A DNA stretch of 64,000 nt from Lethocerus indicus (Eukaryota > Arthropoda > Insecta > Hemiptera > Belostomatidae), in the NCBI GenBank assembly GCA_019843655.1, contig JACDQD010000001.1, positions 47,550,443-47,614,442 on the forward strand, read 5' to 3'. Position numbers and translations under genes: made by a program. Each line of letters starts with the position of its first letter. Position 1 is the first letter of the stretch. The notes below the pieces were generated by a model. That model was not told the DNA's origin. It saw only the letters and a program-made list of their open reading frames with translations, and did not search any database. Positions 58,851 to 64,000 of the stretch are shown here, in pieces.

Positions 58851-60499
58851 TCTTCATATATTTGTTTGTTGGATCGTGAGTTAGTATCAGCCTTGCGACA
58901 ATGCCGATGGTAGGTGCTTTGGTTACAATGCTTTAACCGGTAGGTAAGTGTAGCTGGAAACACTGGCTTAGCCTACTACTCCAGGCGCAAATTACTCTCC
59001 ATTGCTTTGGCACGTTTTTTAGCCGATAATCATAATTTCAAAATTTGGTCAATTTTGATTTTGTAGGTGATTTTTGTTTTTACAAATTTTGTGTCGATAG
59101 CAAACTGATGGTGAGTCCAGGATGTACCCGTTTGGAGTTAAATTTGGTTCACCTTTTCATTTTTCAATAATTCCCCAAATATTATCTATAAGAAGTATCT
59201 ATTCCAATATTAAAACTTTACATAGCTTTAGTGAGAACGATTATGCTACCTTCAGTATTGCTAATCAGAACTGCAGTATATAGATTGTTCTGACATTGTC
59301 TGAAATTCATTTGTAATCTATTAAAATTTGCAATTGGTTTAAAAATCCAGGAATTTTCGCTGTTTCTCGCTTAATTTTCAGACATGGAAGCGACTTTTCT
59401 GGCTTTCTCAAACTTTAAGCAGCGATGGATAACAACTGCAAGGCCGATGCGAGGCAATAATCGCGGACGATGAAAATTTACAAGTACAAAAATTGGTCGA
59501 AATCGAAAATCAGATCTCCCATCACAACCCATTTTTTGGTCTTTAAAGAAGAATGTGAAATTATGGCAAAACAAAATTATCCGTCTGTTTCTTAATCTTT
59601 TTATTTTCGCAGTCAGGCACTGTAAGATTCAAATTTAGTACAGTGTACTTTTCATTAGTTAAAACAGCTCCATTTAAGTTGTTAACATTTTTATTAGTAC
59701 ACACTAGGATAAACTTTACTTATAAAAAAACAGATAATTTTCATGATGGTGATAAAAAAGCTTTTAATAGTAATAAATATCGCTTAAAGTATATACAAAT
59801 CCGTAATTTGCGATCCTACATTGAACATATAAGTACCTTTCAACAAGTCAATAAAAGTCAATATCCTAGGCTTAGCTTCAATAATCCTCGGTGCGTTCCT
59901 GAGATATTTTTTTCGATGGCCTTCAGTTTTATTGTTCTGATCTAGACGCACAATATTCGAAGTTGAAATTCGTTTGTGGGAGTTTTCTGCTCTCACTTTT
60001 CCCCCGTACGAGTCTTTTTTTTAGATAAAAAGAAGAGAAGCCGTAAAGGGACAATGTAAGTGGGCAATTAATAAAAATGGAAAATCGTCGGTAGGAATTT
60101 CCTCCAGGAGGAATTTGTTCTTCAAATTATTCCAGTCAATATTTTGCTTTTATTCTACTCCTGTCTATTTTTAACAAATATCTTATACACATTTATAGGA
60201 GTTACATTATTGCTCGTATGTTGTTGGCACCAAATTTACGTTTTCCAACAACAGGGCGAGCCACCGACAATTATCTATTACCCCATATCTCTGTATTAGT
60301 CATTAATCTGAAGATAACTGGTTTGGATTGATGAAAATTTGTCTCTCATCGGTCTTTCAAGATTAGAAACGGTTTTCGATATTGTTTTTAACCCGGGCCG
60401 AAAATACCGTTCGATGAGCCTCGGGGCGCTCTATAGGTACCTTGTTTGCTTAGTCCTATATCGGAACTGGGTTCTCGCCATTATAAATGTCAGGTAACA

Positions 60500-60560
60500 A
60501 ATGAAGAGGGAATGCTACTGACGATGGCCAAAAGCAACAAGGTGGGGGGCACCTTTCGGC
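60500..60560. repeat. Foldback-family fragment
   Basis: GAATGCTACTGACGATGGCC, then AAAAGCAAC and GGAGACGG, match the right arm; short and diverged. Confidence 0.45.
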
Positions 60561-62937
60561 AGGAGACGGATATTCGAAACCCTTCCATGTAGTTCAGAAA
60601 TGTCCGAATTAAATTTTAACTAGAATATCGTTTGGAGTTGGAACATTCCGAACGGACAATAGTAGCGTTCCGCTCATTGATGGCCGATTTAAATGATATA
60701 CGTTTACATAATACTGTTGTTACTAATAGCAGCAACGTTAGCACTGTTTAGTAACCGAAGTCGAATACTATTGCGTAATAAAATACCCATAAGCGGAGAA
60801 TCAATTCCTATCTCAATAACACTTGTTATCTATTTCAACCGAGTATAATAAAATCTGTATTTAAAATATTTTTCTGGAATCCAGAAAACGTATCGATCCG
60901 AAAAAGTACCCTAACAGTCACGTCGTTTTTCTCGGATATGTTTTTGTTAAAGGGCCGGATATTATACACAATTTGAGGGTTTTTTTCTTAATAATTCTTT
61001 TTCTATATAATTTTAACCACCAAATGTTGAATTCAAACATTTCGAATTTCGTTAGAACAAGCGCAAATAATGAACCGAAATATTCCGTCGCATATAAAAT
61101 ATTCTTAATACACTATATTAAACAAAAATTGGAATCTTCCTTAGTATAGGAAAATTAAATACGCTACCGGTCAAGTCCGTTACACCTTTCTGGATTCTCG
61201 AATAATTTTATTTACATTTTACAATATTATTACCGCTTAAATGATGAGGAATATTTATTAGAGAGTTAAATATGGTGAAATTATCTACGTATTATTACTG
61301 AACGAGTATAGGAACAATTTTGTTTAAAATTATTTGATATAGCTTAATGAAGTACTATTGTTTGTTACGATCAAAAATTGATTAGCCCGATCCGATGGGG
61401 TCGTAAATTACAATGCGAGCTCTCCTTTTGACGTCCACGGTAATTTTCCTATTCTTCGAGAAGTTCCAACAAGGCCGAGATAACGCGAGCTTGCCGATAA
61501 CGCCCGGATGTCGGGTTGGCGTTGCACGGTACGCGATCGGAGACCCGAACGGCTCTCGAAATGCAACGCGATCGGAAAAAATAAATAAAAAGAGACAAAA
61601 GGAAAACGGTCGGCCGTCGGCAAATTATTGATTAAGAGGATCGTCTCGAGTAGGCTCGGCCTCTAATGACAGAGGGCGATAAAGAGAAGCCCTTGTACAA
61701 TCGGAGCGGAGCCTACTTTGCTTTAGCCGGCCTCCTTCAATTATTTCCCCGCCTTGAATTACTGCGAATCCAAGCTTCGATATCGAATTCAATTCTGCCC
61801 CCGTAGAACTGTTCTATACAGGCTAAACGGACGATTACCTCTAACACATTTAGGAATTTCATTTTATTACCAATTTCCAGTTCGCATTTTTTATACATTT
61901 ATTTGCTTTCACGTTTCACCCAGAGTTTGGCACTCTAGCTTTCTTTTACTAGAGGTGCATGGGAACTGATGGCTCCACGTACAATTTTTTTGGTAGCACA
62001 TTTGCGCTATAAAAGTACAGCTAAAAATACTTGTTCGCAATGCTGTTATGGCACCAGTGAAAGTTAAACAATAGAAACCGGAAAATTTAAATTACGCTAG
62101 TTCCAATTACTGTCACGAACACGCTCGCACCTGAGGTGTCAAACTTATTTTGGTCCAGGTGCCACTTACAGCCTAATTAATTGGAGCAGCGCGAACACAA
62201 TAACAAAATAACAGTAAATAGTAACAAGCCCGCCTGTTATCCCCTTTATTTTTGCGCCACGAAGTACATTAGAAAATCATCGCATTTGACCAAATATCAT
62301 TTTACAAAACATATCGAAACGTCGAAACTTTGAGAGATGGCCGCGACACTACAGGAAGTGTCGCATGAAAGCCGTGGGACGAAATCTAGGTTCTTTGTTT
62401 AGCCTGATTAAGCACAGCAGGACCTAAGACCGAGTTGATAAGAGACTCATTTTCTCTTTTCCCTCCGAGGTTTCCAATCACACCATCCGACTACAATCAA
62501 CACCACTGTGTTGATTGTACTAATCTATAAAATCCCAATGTTTCCGTCCTCTGGGGTTGAACGCGTCCTTTTTTCCCTATTATAAATTACTTGTATTACG
62601 TTATTTACGCTATTAACCTTTAAGAGCCAATTTTTTAAAAATTTGTATTTATTGTACCATCAACCTTTATAGTTGTATGTACATCTGCGAAAAGTTTATT
62701 ACATCACGTGTCCTTTCCGATAAAGAAGCCACCCAGTGATGGCACTCAGGGCCAAAATGCCATTTTTTTAAAATCCTGGATCCAGTCGAAAAATAAATTC
62801 CATTAAGCCATTAAAGCGGATCAGTATTTGCCATTTATGAGGCATGAATGGCAGATAGGTTTCCGTTTTGCAGGTTATAATAATTTTTTCTTTTCCTCTG
62901 AAAATAAGGGTACGTCTTATAATCGAGGAAATACGGT

Positions 62938-62939
62938 GC

Positions 62940-63021
<82 letters not shown>
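62938..63021. repeat. (TG)n(TA)n microsatellite
   Basis: About 26 bp of TG followed by about 58 bp of TA. Confidence 0.95.
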
Positions 63022-63296
63022 CAAATAGCTCATAGATTATTTCGACCCTACTTATTTCTATTCGAATCAGATTTCGTGAAATACAGAATCGAAAAAAATG
63101 GAGTTGCCGGCGGCTCGCTCCCATTGGCCGATTGACACTGGATTCCGATTGGTCCGTCGGATGGGGGAAAAAAAGGAAAAAAGGGATGCAACCATTGTTT
63201 CTGGCCCGAAGCCAAACCGGGGGTTTCGAAACCGGTGAGCGGTTGCTCGAATTTAGAAATTCCCTGAGCCTCAGAGCTGTCGGCAGCGCCTCCGCC

Positions 63297-63330
63297 ATGA
63301 AACTGGACGACGACTTCTTCCAGCTCTTCG
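63297..63330 (+). CDS. Candidate first coding exon, partial gene
   Basis: ATG in a strong context (GCCATGA) gives MKLDDDFFQLF and then a GTAAGT donor in phase 1, after about 200 bases of CpG-rich leader. It may be an alternative first exon of the gene opening at 58202, since both donors have the same phase, or an independent gene. Family unknown; the rest lies beyond the window. Confidence 0.45.
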
Positions 63331-64000
63331 GTAAGTTTGATCCGAGTCCCTCTCAGGCACAAAATCTCCAAATATTATCATTCACTATCCCATTTGAATA
63401 TTGCGAATATAAAAAAAAAGTTTTGAATCTATTAAATATATTCTATGGGAACGTTCTATAGATTAAGGCAGTGTTTCTGCAGGTTTCCCCATGAAATAAT
63501 CAAAAATGTTAGAACAACCGAACAACAACAATGTGAATGTTTTCTTCGCGAGCAATATTCGATAGAATCTTTCCTTGCAGCAATGTCTGTGCATGTAATT
63601 TGAGTAAAAAAACGTATGTAACAAATCGTAAAATTAGCGAGGAAAATAGTTACACTTACAAAATATTTCACTAACATAATTAGAGTTTATGTTTTTTTTA
63701 TTAGTTCATTCTCTCGTCGCAAAATTTAGAGATTTTACTCATTTTTTTCCAACGAAACATTCCTATAGATACTTTTACCAGGAATCTGACTCATTTCTTC
63801 TGTCCTCTTTTCATAGCCGATTCTGAGTCACCCTGACCTCTGTTCGATTTAGTTTCCACACTCTTTCTTCCGTTTTTGGGTTCCTGATACAAGAATTTAT
63901 TTAGTTACATAGTTTCTTTTCACCTACCGAAGACAAAGACTCATTTATTTTTTTATTATCCGTCTGATTCGTCACACGCCACGTTAGGAACAAGTTAAAA
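63331..64000. other. Presumed intron to window end
   Basis: No exon is recognised; AT-rich sequence with short frames only. Confidence 0.35.

Larger units (their letters stand above)
58257..63296. other. Large intron or intergenic DNA
   Basis: About 5 kb with moderate CpG, no exon recognised on either strand. It holds foldback fragments (58.74 and 60.50 kb) and a compound microsatellite. It may be intron 1 of the gene starting at 58202. Confidence 0.4.

Noticed and set aside
62900..62940. AAGGGTACGTCTTATAATCG next to a microsatellite as a DNA-transposon end
   Set aside because: Resembles widespread MITE termini from memory, but no second end or target duplication could be found here.
62768..63298. 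176-codon open frame on the - strand
   Set aside because: Passes through a (TG)n(TA)n microsatellite read as YIYIYI/THTHTH; no plausible protein.

Overview
The window is eukaryotic nuclear DNA and almost certainly comes from an insect. Every gene is split into short exons with GT-AG introns. The set includes a photoreceptor-type kinase-myosin (NINAC / myosin III), Greatwall kinase, peptide:N-glycanase and the GET3/ASNA1 ATPase. Low-complexity (TA)n tracts and small foldback elements fill the introns and spacers. I cannot name the species. I assembled exons by hand from splice sites, reading phase and family similarity; no alignment or transcript data were used.

Layout: (1) 1-5.5 kb, + strand: the 3' part of peptide:N-glycanase (NGLY1/Pngl), eight exons, start outside the window or unrecognised. 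(2) 7.5-11.4 kb, + strand: a complete six-exon gene for an unrecognised BAR-like helical protein with a P/Q/Y/C-rich repeat tail. (3) 15.5-19.2 kb, - strand: complete seven-exon ASNA1/GET3, whose 3' end is tandemly duplicated just beyond the gene. (4) 19.2-33 kb: repeat-rich, CpG-rich DNA. It contains a predicted eight-exon secreted gene on the + strand (signal peptide, basic linker, HYR-like domain, two sushi domains; about 22.0-30.9 kb) that single-frame ORFs reveal only in part. (5) 33.2-47.3 kb, + strand: complete 24-exon NINAC / myosin III gene, 1251 residues. (6) 48.5-55.3 kb, + strand: complete Greatwall/MASTL kinase gene with two candidate first exons and an unusually short central insert. 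(7) 57-64 kb, + strand: two isolated candidate first coding exons, both ending in phase 1, that probably belong to one or two genes running beyond the window.

The genes do not form one pathway. NGLY1 (deglycosylation of misfolded glycoproteins) and ASNA1 (tail-anchored protein insertion) are housekeeping protein-quality genes. Greatwall is a mitotic kinase, NINAC a photoreceptor or stereocilium-type motor, and the sushi protein a secreted factor. The most striking large-scale pattern is compositional. About 1-19 kb and 46-57 kb are AT-rich and CpG-poor; about 19-45.7 kb and 57-64 kb are CpG-rich. One boundary falls inside NINAC. I found no clear previously undescribed system. The best leads are this CpG domain pattern, a dispersed foldback family, a perfect-looking long hairpin next to a NINAC splice acceptor, and the small HYR-sushi gene.
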